The notes: generated by a model from the sequence alone, not told the origin. A stretch of DNA of 64,000 nt from an uncultured Oscillospiraceae bacterium (GCA_944383165.1 CALWON010000003.1:1-64000), one strand, 5' to 3'. Positions 1 through 12,294 are shown, counted from the first letter of the stretch. Program-made: numbers and translations.

Positions 1-161
1 ACCACAGCGGAGTCACCGTTGACTTCCAATACCTGACAGCGGCGCACGGTGCCATCTGAAAGTTCAATTTCACCCAGTTCATCGTAAGTGACGCCCTGCA
101 CATGGTTGACAACCATCAGAGGACCGGAAATTTCCTGAATGGTTTTGTACTCTCGAATCAC
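1..161 (-). CDS. ntpB: V-type ATPase subunit B (N-terminal part, cut by window edge)
   Basis: Only the first ~53 codons are in the window; the gene continues beyond position 1. The translation starts (M)[17 protein letters not shown] and continues with the YDELGEI segment, the typical N-terminus of the non-catalytic, nucleotide-binding B subunit of V/A-type ATPases. The start is GTG at 161-159 and overlaps the stop of the A subunit by four bases (GTGA), a sign of translational coupling. B alternates with A in the A3B3 head of V1. It is the last visible gene of an operon running leftward; subunit D would be expected next, outside the window. Confidence 0.93.
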   Translation of the reverse strand, partial: MIREYKTIQEISGPLMVVNHVQGVTYDELGEIELSDGTVRRCQVLEVNGDSAV

Positions 162-1933
162 AGTTCACTCTCTCCCTTCTGTGCAATGGCTTCAATTTCC
201 TGCTCCATCTCCAGTACAATCTGCATATAGTTGTCCTGATACTGGTCAGCAGGCACAGATTTTGCACGACCGATTTTTTCACGGCTCTCAATGGAGAACA
301 GGGCATTCAAATCGCCGCCACGCTCGGCAGCATCACGGCAGCGCCCATCGTAATCACGAATCATAGACAGCATACGGGCTTGACGGTCATACTCAGAGAA
401 GGAGTCAATGTCCACAAAGGAGTTCTGCTGCAGGAAATCCTCTCGAATCATTTTGGCAACTTCCAGTGTAATCTGGTCTTTGGGAGACAGAGAATCCTTA
501 CCAACCAGCTGTACAATTTCGTTCAGGCTGGCTTCCTCCTGTAACATGCTCATAGCCCACTCACGGTCTTTCAGGAAATCCTTACCCAGGTTTTCGTCAT
601 ACCAGGGCTTCAGACTGTCTAAATACAGAGAGTAGGAGTTTAACCAGTTGATGGCTGGGAAGTGACGGCGGTAAGCAAGGGAGGCATCCAGTGCCCAGAA
701 CACCTTGACAATACGCATGGTGGCCTGAGAAACAGGCTCAGACAAGTCACCACCGGGAGGGGAGACCGCACCAACCGCAGTCAGACTGCCACGGCGATCC
801 TCATCAGAGCCAAGGCAGGACACAGAACCAGCACGTTCATAGAACTGAGCTAGACGGGAGCTGAGGTAAGCAGGATAGCCTTCCTCACCGGGCATTTCTT
901 CCAGACGACCGGACATCTCACGCAGAGCCTCAGCCCAACGGGAAGTGGAGTCTGCAATAACAGCTACAGCATAGCCCATGTCACGGAAATACTCTGCAAT
1001 GGTAATGCCAGTGTAGATAGATGCCTCACGGGCTGCCACAGGCATATCGGAGGTATTGGCAATCAAAACGGTGCGCTTCATCAGGGATTGACCAGTGCGG
1101 GGGTCAATCAGTTCAGGGAATTCACGCAATACGTCGGTCATCTCATTACCACGCTCACCACAGCCAATGTAGACCACCAAATCCACATCAGACCACTTTG
1201 CCAGAGCGTGCTGCATCACAGTCTTACCAGAACCGAAGGGACCGGGGATAGCAGCGGTGCCGCCTTTTGCCACAGGGAAGAAAGTGTCCACAATACGCTG
1301 ACCAGATTGCAGGGGAATCACAGGGGGATATTTATGTTTGTAGGGACGACCCACACGCACAGGCCACTTTTGCATCAGGGTCAACTCTGTTTGGGTACCG
1401 TCTTTTTGCTCCAAAACAGCTACCGTTTCTGTGACTGTAAAAGAGCCACCTTGAATAGATACAATGGTACCAGACATGCGAGGGGGAATCATAATTTTGT
1501 GGAGAATGGAGTCTGTCTCCTGTACAGTACCAATGATGTCACCACCCACAACGGCAGTGCCGGGCTGTACTGTGGGGACGAACTCCCACTTTTTGTTGCG
1601 GTCCAGTGCAGGCACTTCCACACCACGGGGGAGGCTGTTGCTCTGGGTTTTTGCCTTGATTTCCTCCAGAGGACGCTGGATTCCATCATAAATATTTTCA
1701 ATCAGACCAGGACCCAGTTCCACGGACAGAGGAGCACCAGTTGTGACAACCTCTGCACCGGGACCAAGACCAGAAGTTTCCTCATAAACCTGAATGGAAG
1801 CGGCATCTCCATTCATGTTCAGAATTTCACCAATGAGACGCTGCTCACCAACACGAACCACGTCTGCCATGTTTGCCTCCTGCATTCCGGTTGCAACAAC
1901 CAGAGGACCAGAGACCTTGACAATCTTTCCCAT
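158..1933 (-). CDS. ntpA: V-type ATPase catalytic subunit A
   Basis: Catalytic ATP-hydrolysing or ATP-synthesising subunit of the V1 head. The P-loop GPFGSGKT lies at residues 231-238, after the A-type N-terminal barrel and the bulge domain that sets A apart from B. Length is 591 aa, normal for the family. An upstream GTG at 1963 keeps the frame open, but the ATG at 1933 gives the canonical [10 protein letters not shown] start and has an AGGAAAGAAGG-like site upstream, so I chose it. The gene sits between subunit F and subunit B in the same leftward operon and overlaps ntpB by 4 nt. No key residue appears to be missing. Confidence 0.97.
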   Translation of the reverse strand: MGKIVKVSGPLVVATGMQEANMADVVRVGEQRLIGEILNMNGDAASIQVYEETSGLGPGAEVVTTGAPLSVELGPGLIENIYDGIQRPLEEIKAKTQSNSLPRGVEVPALDRNKKWEFVPTVQPGTAVVGGDIIGTVQETDSILHKIMIPPRMSGTIVSIQGGSFTVTETVAVLEQKDGTQTELTLMQKWPVRVGRPYKHKYPPVIPLQSGQRIVDTFFPVAKGGTAAIPGPFGSGKTVMQHALAKWSDVDLVVYIGCGERGNEMTDVLREFPELIDPRTGQSLMKRTVLIANTSDMPVAAREASIYTGITIAEYFRDMGYAVAVIADSTSRWAEALREMSGRLEEMPGEEGYPAYLSSRLAQFYERAGSVSCLGSDEDRRGSLTAVGAVSPPGGDLSEPVSQATMRIVKVFWALDASLAYRRHFPAINWLNSYSLYLDSLKPWYDENLGKDFLKDREWAMSMLQEEASLNEIVQLVGKDSLSPKDQITLEVAKMIREDFLQQNSFVDIDSFSEYDRQARMLSMIRDYDGRCRDAAERGGDLNALFSIESREKIGRAKSVPADQYQDNYMQIVLEMEQEIEAIAQKGESEL

Positions 1934-2057
1934 AGGTTTTCTAACCTTCTTTCCTACAACCACATCTGCATATCATGCAAAGATGGGGACGAAAATTCAA
2001 TGCTGTCTGGTCAGAGCGGTTGTCTGACCAGACAGGATGTTTCTGTGGTGCTCAGGG

Positions 2058-2366
2058 TTACAGAATATCTGCACCCACTGCCCGTTCCACAGCGTTCTTT
2101 ACATTTGCCATACCAATCCCCAAACTGCCTTCCTTGCCAGGGATGAGGATTATGGCAGGTGTGAGGGCATCTTTATAGCGGGCAATCTCTGGCTGTAACT
2201 GGCTGGCAAGCTGCTCAGTCAGGTATAAAATGGCATAGTTCTCTTTTGCCATCCGATAGATTGCCTGCCGCGCCTGTTCTGCGTTGGATACAGGGCATAC
2301 ATCCAGTCCCAAAGACTTGAATCCCAGTACACTATCAGAATCGCCAATTACTGCAATACGGTACAT
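2058..2366 (-). CDS. ntpG: V-type ATPase subunit F (NtpG in the Enterococcus naming)
   Basis: A 102-aa protein beginning MYRIAVIGDSDSVLGFKSLG, the hallmark of the small CheY-like F subunit that sits on the central stalk (D-F) and modulates rotation. Residues 1-80 form the alternating beta/alpha pattern; the C-terminus (PGKEGSLG onward) is the flexible tail. It follows the subunit C gene by 12 nt and precedes the A subunit gene, the position NtpG has in the E. hirae operon. The ATG is preceded by an AGGAGGGGC-type ribosome site. Confidence 0.93.
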   Translation of the reverse strand: MYRIAVIGDSDSVLGFKSLGLDVCPVSNAEQARQAIYRMAKENYAILYLTEQLASQLQPEIARYKDALTPAIILIPGKEGSLGIGMANVKNAVERAVGADIL

Positions 2367-2378
2367 CTGAGCCCCTCC

Positions 2379-3392
2379 TTACACATAACTTTCACGCAGC
2401 CGCTCACGAATAGTAGACCCATTTAGCCCAGCCTTACGACCAGCCAAAATGGTACGGATGGCAGTCAGCTCTGCCTCTTTTGCATATAAATACCCAATCA
2501 CAGTTTCCTCTCCAAATGGAACACGGCGGGCAGAGGAGAGATAATTTGTGAGGGCGTTGTCACATTCCCGTTCAAAGGCAGTCAACGCACCGGATGCAGG
2601 GCGAGCCACTGCACTGCCCAGTTCTGCTGCCTTTGCCAGTGCACCTGTACGGAACAAACCTTCTAAGTCCTCACCACGGGTACGGGCAATCTGCGTTTCA
2701 GATACACTGCCACCGGGAATGAGAACATGAGATAAGAAGTCACTGGATTTTTCCATGCGTGCCACTCTTACAGCAGTGCGTAAATTGGCAATGTCCACAC
2801 ACAGCCGGACATAGCCCTGTAAAAATGCACTGCCACTATCCTTGGCAAGCTGGGTCATTTCTGCAAAATAGGCACGATCTAACACCAAATCGGCAAGTTG
2901 TGGGTCATGGGAGGCAGCTAGGGTTTCCTTCGCTTTTGTAATGGCTGCACCATAGAGTTCACTGAGACCACGCAGTTCCCCTTTGTGATAGCCATCAGCC
3001 AGCAGGGCAGGGGCATAGCGTCCACCACTCATCAGAAGGTGGTCGGCATGGATTCCCATTCCCTCTGCTTTCACCAGAGTTTTGGCATTGTGGTAGTCAT
3101 ATTTGAGCTGAAACACATCCAAAAGACGCTGGTCTGGTACAGAAGCACGCAAGTCCTGAAAGGTTGCTGCCTGTGCTGTGCTGAGGGCTTCATCTACTGT
3201 ATTGAGCTGGAGTCCATCTGCGCTGCCATAGCCACATTCTGAGAGAATTTTCAGAACCTCACTGTCCTCTTTGGCATCAATCATGCGCTCCATTCTCTCT
3301 CTCGTCAGCATACGATTTTCCATCGCATGAATGCGAGTGGAGATGGACAAATAATCGGTATCTCTTGTGTGAGACAAGGTATCCCTCCTCAC
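2379..3392 (-). CDS. ntpC: V-type ATPase subunit C (NtpC/d-type)
   Basis: A 337-aa helical protein of the V-ATPase AC39/NtpC family, which caps the K-ring and links it to the D-F central stalk. Recognisable elements are an N-terminal RIHAMENRMLTRERMERM helix and the repeated YLYAKEAE/IRTILAGRKAG segment near the C-terminus, typical of this family's three-fold pseudo-repeat. It has normal length and sits between subunits E and F in the operon. The ATG at 3392 follows a GAGGAGG-rich Shine-Dalgarno. Confidence 0.92.
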   Translation of the reverse strand: MRRDTLSHTRDTDYLSISTRIHAMENRMLTRERMERMIDAKEDSEVLKILSECGYGSADGLQLNTVDEALSTAQAATFQDLRASVPDQRLLDVFQLKYDYHNAKTLVKAEGMGIHADHLLMSGGRYAPALLADGYHKGELRGLSELYGAAITKAKETLAASHDPQLADLVLDRAYFAEMTQLAKDSGSAFLQGYVRLCVDIANLRTAVRVARMEKSSDFLSHVLIPGGSVSETQIARTRGEDLEGLFRTGALAKAAELGSAVARPASGALTAFERECDNALTNYLSSARRVPFGEETVIGYLYAKEAELTAIRTILAGRKAGLNGSTIRERLRESYV

Positions 3393-3437
3393 TGTTTTAG
3401 TCAGACACAGGGATGGGAGTCATTCCCGTCTCCTGCA

Positions 3438-4124
3438 TTAGGGAAAGAGAAGCTGGGCAGTTTCCTTTTCCAGTCCCTCACGTTTCAAACGAATCAAAGT
3501 TTCAAAGGAACAGTTGGTTTCCACAGGACCATCTACCAGAATAAAGCCACCCTGAATGGGACGTGTTTCCTCAGAGAGAGACAGAAGCCCTGTTCCCGTA
3601 ATCTGAGCAGCAGTGCTGTTGACAACCTTGCCCAAAAAGGAGCCTACCTTGGAGTTGGACAACGCCTCGGGCAGTTCTGGCACAACATCTTTTACAAGTG
3701 CCTCATTGGCAGCCACAACAACCTGCTTTCCAATGCGGTTGCGGTCACGCTGGGAAAAGATAACCTGCTCACGACCGGTGGAAACAGCCTTTAAAATGAG
3801 TGCAGTCAGCAGTTTGATATAGTCCTCATCTGGTAAGTTGCAGAGTTTTTCCAGTGTTTTTTCAAACGCCTCAGAGACTACTTCCTGTTTTGCAGCCAAT
3901 TCCAGTTTTCTGCGCTCCATCTGAGCGGCAGATTTGAGACGTTCCAGACGCTCATCGGCAGCTTTACGACCACGGGCGAGAATTTCGTCCCGCTCCTTTT
4001 CAGCCTGAAGCTGTGCCTGTGTCTCAATGGCTTTGACTTGCTCATCGGTCTGCTGGCGCAGTTGTTGCAGCTCCGCAGCCGCATCGGACTGGATGCGTGC
4101 TGTGATTTTTTCAATTCCGTCCAT
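3438..4124 (-). CDS. ntpE: V-type ATPase peripheral stalk subunit E
   Basis: A 228-aa protein. The N-terminal ~110 residues are a charged coiled coil (SDAAAELQQLRQQTDEQVK, then ERDEILARGRKAADERLERL). The C-terminal half is globular and ends with the GGFILVDGPVETNCSFETL block typical of the E subunit. E pairs with the G/H subunit as the peripheral stalk that holds the A3B3 head against subunit I. The gene lies 18 nt downstream of the K gene and upstream of C. Confidence 0.92.
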   Translation of the reverse strand: MDGIEKITARIQSDAAAELQQLRQQTDEQVKAIETQAQLQAEKERDEILARGRKAADERLERLKSAAQMERRKLELAAKQEVVSEAFEKTLEKLCNLPDEDYIKLLTALILKAVSTGREQVIFSQRDRNRIGKQVVVAANEALVKDVVPELPEALSNSKVGSFLGKVVNSTAAQITGTGLLSLSEETRPIQGGFILVDGPVETNCSFETLIRLKREGLEKETAQLLFP

Positions 4125-4142
4125 AGACTTGGCCTCGCTCTC

Positions 4143-6647
<2,505 letters not shown>

Positions 6648-6648
<1 letters not shown>

Positions 6649-6962
6649 CAGATACTCACAACCTTTTCCATCAGAAAATCTACAGCCTGCCCTAATTTTT
6701 CCCGTGCAGCCCGTTTCATTTCTTCACACTCCTGTTGCGCACTGTCCAGGACCTCCTGTGTGCAAGATGCAGCCTGCTGCTCTGCATCCGTCATCATCTG
6801 TCTGACTTGCTGCTCAGCCTCTTGCCGAGAAGAATCCAATTGCTGACGGGCAGATCGCTGTGCATCTAAAATGCGCTGTTTTTGTTCGGCAATCGCTGCT
6901 TCTTTTTGCCTCTTCACTGTAAGCTCCAGCTCTGCCACAGTTTGAATTGCTTGTGTTGCCAT
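6648..6962 (-). CDS. ntpF: V-type ATPase peripheral stalk subunit G/H (NtpF-like)
   Basis: A 104-aa, almost wholly coiled-coil protein rich in Glu, Gln, Arg and Ala (VKRQKEAAIAEQKQRILDAQ and so on). It is the expected partner of subunit E in the peripheral stalk and the first gene of the operon. The open frame extends further upstream to 7061, but that extension is Cys/Tyr/Phe-rich and unlike the family; ATG 6962 with a GGGTGG site upstream gives the normal MATQAIQTVAELE start. Identity rests on position and composition more than on sharp motifs. Confidence 0.85.
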
Positions 6963-7313
6963 GTTGTTCACCACCCTAATATACAAAATAAATGAGTAGT
7001 TGCAAGATTTGCACTGTCTGACTTTTATTCTATGACAATTACAAAAAAAAAGCAAGAACATTTTTACAGTTGCATTTTTTTATTTGCATAAAATGTTTGA
7101 AATCCTTGCCAAAGATCAATCATAAATTGCCTATTTTCTTGAAAATATGATTTGATTTTATATATCCTATACTTTTTATTAAGAAAATATACAGTTTCTC
7201 AAAAAATACACTTGATTTTTAGTTCAGATTTTAGCATGTTTATAAAAGTGCTGATTATGAATAAAAATTCCCATGTTTTGCAACAAAAACATGGGAATTT
7301 CTTGGGCGTATCG
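6963..7313. promoter_or_regulatory. AT-rich intergenic region with promoter of the V-ATPase operon
   Basis: This 351-bp gap has no credible gene. On the minus strand it holds TTGCTT (7055-7050), a 17-nt spacer and TAGAAT (7032-7027), a good sigma-A type promoter about 65 nt before the ntpF start. Its other end contains the terminator of the upstream gene (7265-7300). The middle (7100-7260) is AT-rich and shows nothing else I can name. Confidence 0.6.
7265..7300 (-). terminator. Intrinsic terminator of the GH-like membrane protein gene
   Basis: A perfect 15-bp stem (7265-7279 with 7286-7300) closes a 6-nt loop, 14 nt past the stop at 7314. Read leftward, it ends in GGGAATTTTTATTC, a short U-rich tail. 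Confidence 0.8.
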
Positions 7314-8396
7314 TTAGGGGAGAGGGAGGATTTGGGCATAGGGGAGGGAATCGGAAAACGAAGTACAACCTGCTATGAGGGAGAGTGAAGCATCAAGCCC
7401 CTGTGAAGCAAGGAAGGTATTGACAAGCTGTAGTTCTTCTTCTGGCACCAAAAGATGGGAAATTGTTCCAGAGAGTGCGGATGCAGTTAAGCCAGTTTCG
7501 GTAGCCCCAACTTGCAAAACCTCATAATTTGTATGGATGGACAACTTGGTTTCATAGGGCTGCAAAGCTTGGGCAGCTTTGTCCAAAAATTGGGTCATCA
7601 GAACAGTGATATCCTCTGATGGATAGCGGACATTCCCAAGGGACCCATCCTGCTGGGAAGGGAATCCACAATGCTCCAAAAGGATTTCATCAAAGCCTAG
7701 CTGGGCAAGTTCTACCATAAGGGAGATATAGTAGTCCTGTACATCTTCACTTGCTGGCGTTGCCCAGTGATAGTCACCACCATCCATCCAGCGGTAGCCA
7801 CTGACAGTGTAAAGGGTATGATCCATTTTTCTGCCCACAACATCGTCGCGAAAACAGGGGAACTGGGCAATGGTGTAAAATTCACCCTGATTCCACTGTT
7901 TGATTGCATCCATGGATGGATTTGTTGTCCCACTCTGGAAAGGTTCCCCAAAAATTTGATTGGTGGTCCAGGAAAGGGTGCCATCATCGTCCTTCATAGG
8001 CACAACTACACCATTGGCACCTGCCTGTTGGGCAAGTTGAGTGGCAGAGCCATCTAAAATTTGATCAATGGAGACAGGAATGGCTTTTAATACAGTGGTT
8101 TCTTCTGGTTCCTCTTCTGGCTGTGTTGTAGAAGAACTGCCTTCATCAGAAGTGGGCTGGCTGGGTGAGGAGGAATTGGATTGTGAGGTGGACGGTTCCT
8201 GTGCAGGGGTGTTACCAGAGGAATCTGTGCGGGAAGGGGCAGAAAAGGATAAATTAGAAAGAAAATCGGGAGCAAAATAGAGGATGGATAACCCGATGGC
8301 TACTAAAACAGCCAGGATGAATGTAATTCTTTTCAGCCAGTCAGTCAAACCGGCCCGTCCTCGGTAGGAACGATAGTCAAATTTAAAACGGTTCAC
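7314..8396 (-). CDS. Membrane-anchored glycoside-hydrolase-like protein (GHL13/DUF4015 type)
   Basis: A 360-aa protein. Residues 1-22 are basic and cytoplasmic, about 23-45 form one membrane segment (ITFILAVLVAIGLSILYF), about 52-105 are a Ser/Thr/Pro/Glu-rich linker, and the rest is an extracellular globular domain. The domain has the barrel-like features of the DUF4015 putative glycosidase family (ANGVVVPMKDDDG, then GFDEILLEHCGFP and VRYP). It is somewhat shorter than the usual ~310-aa domain. The substrate is unknown; a role in cell-surface glycan turnover is inferred. It is a single gene with its own promoter (8442-8470) and terminator. Confidence 0.72.
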   Translation of the reverse strand: MNRFKFDYRSYRGRAGLTDWLKRITFILAVLVAIGLSILYFAPDFLSNLSFSAPSRTDSSGNTPAQEPSTSQSNSSSPSQPTSDEGSSSTTQPEEEPEETTVLKAIPVSIDQILDGSATQLAQQAGANGVVVPMKDDDGTLSWTTNQIFGEPFQSGTTNPSMDAIKQWNQGEFYTIAQFPCFRDDVVGRKMDHTLYTVSGYRWMDGGDYHWATPASEDVQDYYISLMVELAQLGFDEILLEHCGFPSQQDGSLGNVRYPSEDITVLMTQFLDKAAQALQPYETKLSIHTNYEVLQVGATETGLTASALSGTISHLLVPEEELQLVNTFLASQGLDASLSLIAGCTSFSDSLPYAQILPLP

Positions 8397-8441
8397 AATG
8401 GTACCTCCGTTTCTCAGGTCAAAATCTATAGAGTACGCCCC

Positions 8442-8470
8442 ATTATATCAAGTTTCAAAGGGTCTTGCAA
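8442..8470 (-). promoter_or_regulatory. Promoter of the GH-like membrane protein gene
   Basis: On the minus strand, TTGCAA (8470-8465), a 17-nt spacer and TATAAT (8447-8442) form a near-consensus promoter about 45 nt before the start codon at 8396. Confidence 0.7.
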
Positions 8471-8486
8471 CCGAACATTTGGAACA

Positions 8487-9230
8487 TTAGATAAAAATTC
8501 CCCCATTGATTTGTAAGGTCTGTCCGGTAATAAAACTGGCTGCATCACTGGCAAGGAAGTAGATCCCTTCTGCCACTTCTTCTGGTTGCCCAATCCGACA
8601 TAAAGGGGTTTCGTCCGAGAGGGCAAGCAGATCCTCCGCCGTTAAGTGGGCATTCATGTCTGTGGCAATCACGCCAGGGGCCACACAGTTCACACGAATA
8701 TGGGAGGGACCAAGTTCCTTTGCCATTGCCTGTGTCAAACCGATGACACCTGCCTTGGAAGCAGAGTAGGCAGCTTCACAGGAACCACCAGATACCCCCC
8801 ACATGGAGGAGACAGTCACAATGCTACCCTTCTGTTGTTTGACAAAGTGTGGAACAGCGGCACGCAGCAGATAGAACAACCCACTCAAATTTGTGGAAAG
8901 AAGCTGGTTCCACTGTGTACTCTGGACATCAGTTAACAACATCTGTGGGAGCGCAATTCCAGCATTGCACACAAGGGAGAAAATGGGACCAAGTGTTTGC
9001 TGGGTCTGTTGGATGAGAACAGATGCTTGCGGTTCGTCGCTCAAATCTGTCTGAATGGCTTGTGCCTGAACACCCATAGAAAGCAGGTCAGAAACCAAAA
9101 GTTCTGCCTGTTTATGAGAGGTACAGTAGTTAATGGTTACATCCCAGCCACATTGGGCAAATTTTCTTGCAGTGGCAGCACCAATTCCCCGACTGCCTCC
9201 CGTAATCAGTACATGTTTTCTTTGTTGCAT
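8487..9230 (-). CDS. Short-chain dehydrogenase/reductase, FabG-like
   Basis: A 247-aa classical SDR. It has the NAD(P)-binding TGGSRGIG motif at residues 11-18, the NAG motif near residue 90, the catalytic serine in VSSMWG, and YSASK with the active Tyr and Lys near 155-159. The C-terminus (FITGQTLQINGGI) matches 3-oxoacyl-ACP reductases. No other fatty-acid synthesis gene lies nearby, so FabG-like oxidoreductase is safer than a true fabG call. Start ATG 9230 is preceded by AGGAGG. Confidence 0.85.
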   Translation of the reverse strand: MQQRKHVLITGGSRGIGAATARKFAQCGWDVTINYCTSHKQAELLVSDLLSMGVQAQAIQTDLSDEPQASVLIQQTQQTLGPIFSLVCNAGIALPQMLLTDVQSTQWNQLLSTNLSGLFYLLRAAVPHFVKQQKGSIVTVSSMWGVSGGSCEAAYSASKAGVIGLTQAMAKELGPSHIRVNCVAPGVIATDMNAHLTAEDLLALSDETPLCRIGQPEEVAEGIYFLASDAASFITGQTLQINGGIFI

Positions 9231-9288
9231 GAGAACCTCCTGTGGAAGTTAAGAAAGTGTTTGGATTTGTAAAGTTCATAAATTTAGG

Positions 9289-9316
9289 TTGCTTTTTTTT
9301 GGGAATAATCTATAAT
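9289..9316 (+). promoter_or_regulatory. Promoter of the lipid kinase gene
   Basis: TTGCTT (9289-9294), a 16-nt spacer and TATAAT (9311-9316) lie about 70 nt upstream of the start codon at 9386, in the gap between divergent genes. Confidence 0.65.
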
Positions 9317-9385
9317 AAGGTCTGAAATTTCTTATATACGCATAAAATGGAAACGAACAACGCTTGCATAAATTGAGGTAATATT

Positions 9386-10300
9386 ATGGGGAAAATGCTA
9401 TTTTTGTATAATCCTACTTCAGGAAAAGGGGGAAGTGCCAGCCATCTCTCCACAGTTGTAGATACAATGACAAAAGCGGGATGGCAAGTCACGGTACATC
9501 CCACCCAGTCAAAAGGGGACGCCAGTCAAGTAGTAGAGGAGATTGGAGAACAGTTCGACCGCATTGTCTGTAGTGGTGGGGATGGAACTTTAAGTGAAAC
9601 CGCCGCAGGATTGCTACGGCTTGCCAATCCACCAACTCTTGCCTATATACCGGCAGGCTCCACCAACGACTGTGCAGCAACTTTGCGTATTCCAAATTCC
9701 TATCAAAAGGCTGCTCAGTTGGCAGCAAGCGATGTGGAGCCAATGAAATGGGATATTGGCACACTCAATCAAAGTCCCTTTGTCTATGTGGCTGCCTTTG
9801 GTGCCTTTACAGAAGTGGCATATGATACACCACAGGATTTAAAAAATACCTTTGGGCATCTGGCCTATGTGATGGCAGGGATTGCCTCTATTCCATCTAT
9901 TGCTCCCTATCATATGAAAGTGGAATATGATGGGCAAGTGTTGGAGGATGATTTTTATTATGGTATGGTGTGCAATACCCATTCCATTGGGGGAATGAAA
10001 TCCATTCCAACTGACTGGGTGAAGCTAGATGATGGTCTGTTTGAGGTGATTTTAGTAAAGAAACCGGTGAATATTGGAGAGATAGGAGCCAGTTTACAGG
10101 CACTGATTCGACAACAACCCACAGAAAATGGTGGAGCATTGATTTCACTCCATGCCTCCAAACTCACGTTTACCTGTGAAAAATCCATTCAATGGACCAT
10201 AGATGGAGAGTATGGAGGAAGCCATCAGATTACTAAGATTGAAAACAATCATCAAGCCCTTTCCATCATCACAGGGATGGCAGATGAAACAGAGGGATAG
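9386..10300 (+). CDS. Diacylglycerol kinase-family lipid kinase (YegS/BmrU type)
   Basis: A 304-aa protein with the DAGK catalytic fold. NPTSGKG at residues 8-14 and the signature GGDGTLSE near residue 64 bind ATP phosphates; PAGSTNDCA near residue 90 is the third conserved loop. The C-terminal half is the beta-sandwich domain of YegS-like kinases. It phosphorylates a lipid such as diacylglycerol or a related polyprenyl/glycolipid; the substrate cannot be read from the sequence. It stands alone, with its own promoter and terminator. Confidence 0.88.
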   Translation: MGKMLFLYNPTSGKGGSASHLSTVVDTMTKAGWQVTVHPTQSKGDASQVVEEIGEQFDRIVCSGGDGTLSETAAGLLRLANPPTLAYIPAGSTNDCAATLRIPNSYQKAAQLAASDVEPMKWDIGTLNQSPFVYVAAFGAFTEVAYDTPQDLKNTFGHLAYVMAGIASIPSIAPYHMKVEYDGQVLEDDFYYGMVCNTHSIGGMKSIPTDWVKLDDGLFEVILVKKPVNIGEIGASLQALIRQQPTENGGALISLHASKLTFTCEKSIQWTIDGEYGGSHQITKIENNHQALSIITGMADETEG

Positions 10301-10306
10301 TATAAA

Positions 10307-10333
10307 ACAGCCCCCACCATATGTGGGGGCTGT
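10307..10333 (+). terminator. Intrinsic terminator after the lipid kinase gene
   Basis: An 11-bp stem (10307-10317 with 10323-10333) and a 5-nt loop are followed by TTTTTG, a few bases after the stop codon at 10300. Confidence 0.85.
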
Positions 10334-10373
10334 TTTTGTGCCTCCAAATTTAGGTTTGTACCAATCAAAGGCG

Positions 10374-12173
10374 TTATGCCTCTAAATAAGTTTCCATCTC
10401 ATCCAACAGGGTTCCAAACAGGTCAAGGGCAGATTGGATGGGTTGAGGAGAGGTCATATCCACACCGGCATGACGCAACAGGTCAATGGGGTCCTGACTG
10501 CATCCACCAGACAAAAATTCCAGATATTGTTTGACCGCAGGTTCCCCTTCAGACAGAATTTTTCTGGACAGAGCAATGGCAGCAGAGTAGCCAGTTGCAT
10601 ATTGGAATACATAGTAATTGTAGTAAAAATGGGGAATGCGTGCCCATTCCAGTGCAATTTCTGAGTCAGATACCATATTATCTCCAAAATAGGTCTTGTT
10701 GAGCTGGAGATATTCCTGACTGAGACGTTCCGCTGTGAGTGCTTCCCCTTCCATTGCCAACTGACCGATTTTTAATTCAAATTCTGCAAACATGGTTTGA
10801 CGGTACAAAGTGCCCTTGAATTGTTCCAGAAAATGATTCAAAAGCCATGCCCGCTCTTTTGGGTCAGTGGTTTTGTTCAGAAGATATTCCATCAGAAGAG
10901 CCTCGTTGCAGGTAGAAGCCACTTCTGCCACAAAAATCACATAGTCACGATAGACAGTGGGTTGGGTTTTGTTGGAGAGGTAGGAGTGGATGGCATGTCC
11001 CAGTTCATGTGCCAGTGTAAACATACTGTCCAAATCGTCCTGATAATTGAGAAGGATATAGGGGTGCACCATTGCCCCTGACATATACCCGCCAGAGCGT
11101 TTTCCCACATTTTCATAGACATCAATCCAGCGGTGTTCCAGCCCCTCCTGAATCATTGCCTGATAGTTTTTTCCCAGAGGGGCAACTGCTTCATAGACAG
11201 TTTTGGTTGCCTTTTCATAGGGAATGGTGGATTCTACACCCTGAATCATAGGTGCATAGACATCATACATGTGGAGCTCATCGACACCCAGCAATTTTTT
11301 CCGTAACCGCACATAGCGGTGGAGTTTGTCCAAATTGTTGTGAACAGTGGAAATGAGGTTGTGATATACACTTTCTGGTACATGGGTGTGGTCGAGAGAG
11401 GCGGCAAGTGGGGAGGAATAGTGTCTGGCAGTGGAAAAGAATTGTAGCTGCTTGACCTGTGAGGACAGCGTGGCAGCCAGGGTATTTTTTACACTGCCAT
11501 AGACCTGATATAGTTGCTCAAAGGCAGATTTTCTTAACACACGGTCAGGGCTGGAGAGCAACAGGGTATAAGAGCCATTGGAAAGAGGATGGTGTTCCCC
11601 ATGTTCGTCGATGGCATCTGGGAAGGTTAAATCGGCATCAGTCAGCTTGGAGAAAATATCGTCTGGGGCTTGGGACAGTTCACCAGCCGCAGCCAACAGT
11701 TTTTCCTCCTGGTCAGATAAGGTATGTGCTCGACGGCGTAAAATCAGGTCAAAATACCGGCGATAGAGCTGTAACTCCGGTGTGGTTTCAAAAAACTGCT
11801 CCAAAGTTTCAGAAGGAATCCGCAGTACCTCAGGCACTTCAAAGGCAGTTGCCTGTAAAAATGCAACATATTGGGAGCTGATGCGACTTACCATAGCCTG
11901 ATAGGTGGAAATTCTGGTGTCCTCATCACTTTTTCTCTGGGCATAGTCCATCAACTTGCTTAGACGCTCTCCCGCTTCCTGTTCTAAGGTAACAAACTGA
12001 TAGAGGATGGTTCCACTTTCAGAGAGTTTTCCTTCGTAGGTGGCTAGTGTTTTGATATTGTCTCCTAAAATTTGAAAATCTGCCTCCCACTGGCTGTCAG
12101 AGGGGTAGAGGTCAGCGGTATTCCATGTATACTGCTCTGGAATTTCCTCACGCTTTAAAATTGCTTTTGCCAT
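10374..12173 (-). CDS. pepF: Oligoendopeptidase F
   Basis: A 599-aa M3 family zinc metallopeptidase that cleaves short peptides in the cytoplasm. The zinc motif HELGH lies at residues 389-393, with the third ligand glutamate in the following helix (EVASTCNEALL). The N-terminal ~200 residues are the helical PepF domain, with an intact beginning (REEIPEQYTWNTADLYPSD). Length is normal. The start is preceded by AGGAGG. A promoter TTGCAA-17-TACCAT can be drawn at 12238-12210. Confidence 0.95.
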   Translation of the reverse strand: MAKAILKREEIPEQYTWNTADLYPSDSQWEADFQILGDNIKTLATYEGKLSESGTILYQFVTLEQEAGERLSKLMDYAQRKSDEDTRISTYQAMVSRISSQYVAFLQATAFEVPEVLRIPSETLEQFFETTPELQLYRRYFDLILRRRAHTLSDQEEKLLAAAGELSQAPDDIFSKLTDADLTFPDAIDEHGEHHPLSNGSYTLLLSSPDRVLRKSAFEQLYQVYGSVKNTLAATLSSQVKQLQFFSTARHYSSPLAASLDHTHVPESVYHNLISTVHNNLDKLHRYVRLRKKLLGVDELHMYDVYAPMIQGVESTIPYEKATKTVYEAVAPLGKNYQAMIQEGLEHRWIDVYENVGKRSGGYMSGAMVHPYILLNYQDDLDSMFTLAHELGHAIHSYLSNKTQPTVYRDYVIFVAEVASTCNEALLMEYLLNKTTDPKERAWLLNHFLEQFKGTLYRQTMFAEFELKIGQLAMEGEALTAERLSQEYLQLNKTYFGDNMVSDSEIALEWARIPHFYYNYYVFQYATGYSAAIALSRKILSEGEPAVKQYLEFLSGGCSQDPIDLLRHAGVDMTSPQPIQSALDLFGTLLDEMETYLEA

Positions 12174-12209
12174 TATAAATACCTCCTATGGAATGGTCGT
12201 TTTGTCTGT

Positions 12210-12294
12210 ATGGTATCATAGAGTGGAACAACTTGCAAACAGAAAAGAGCTTTGACAAAAAATTTTTGAAATAGTAGAAAAAATGTGCTATTAT
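12210..12294. promoter_or_regulatory. Divergent promoters for pepF and the DUF4317 gene
   Basis: Leftward: TTGCAA (12238-12233), 17 nt, TACCAT (12215-12210), weak -10. Rightward: TTGAAA (12266-12271), 17 nt, TATTAT (12289-12294), about 50 nt before the start at 12343. Both are by-eye matches. Confidence 0.5.

Noticed and set aside
1088-2146. Long plus-strand open frame (352 codons) opposite the V-ATPase A and F genes
   Set aside because: It is a shadow of ntpA on the other strand: His/Cys-rich low-quality protein, no ribosome site, and the minus-strand genes are certain.
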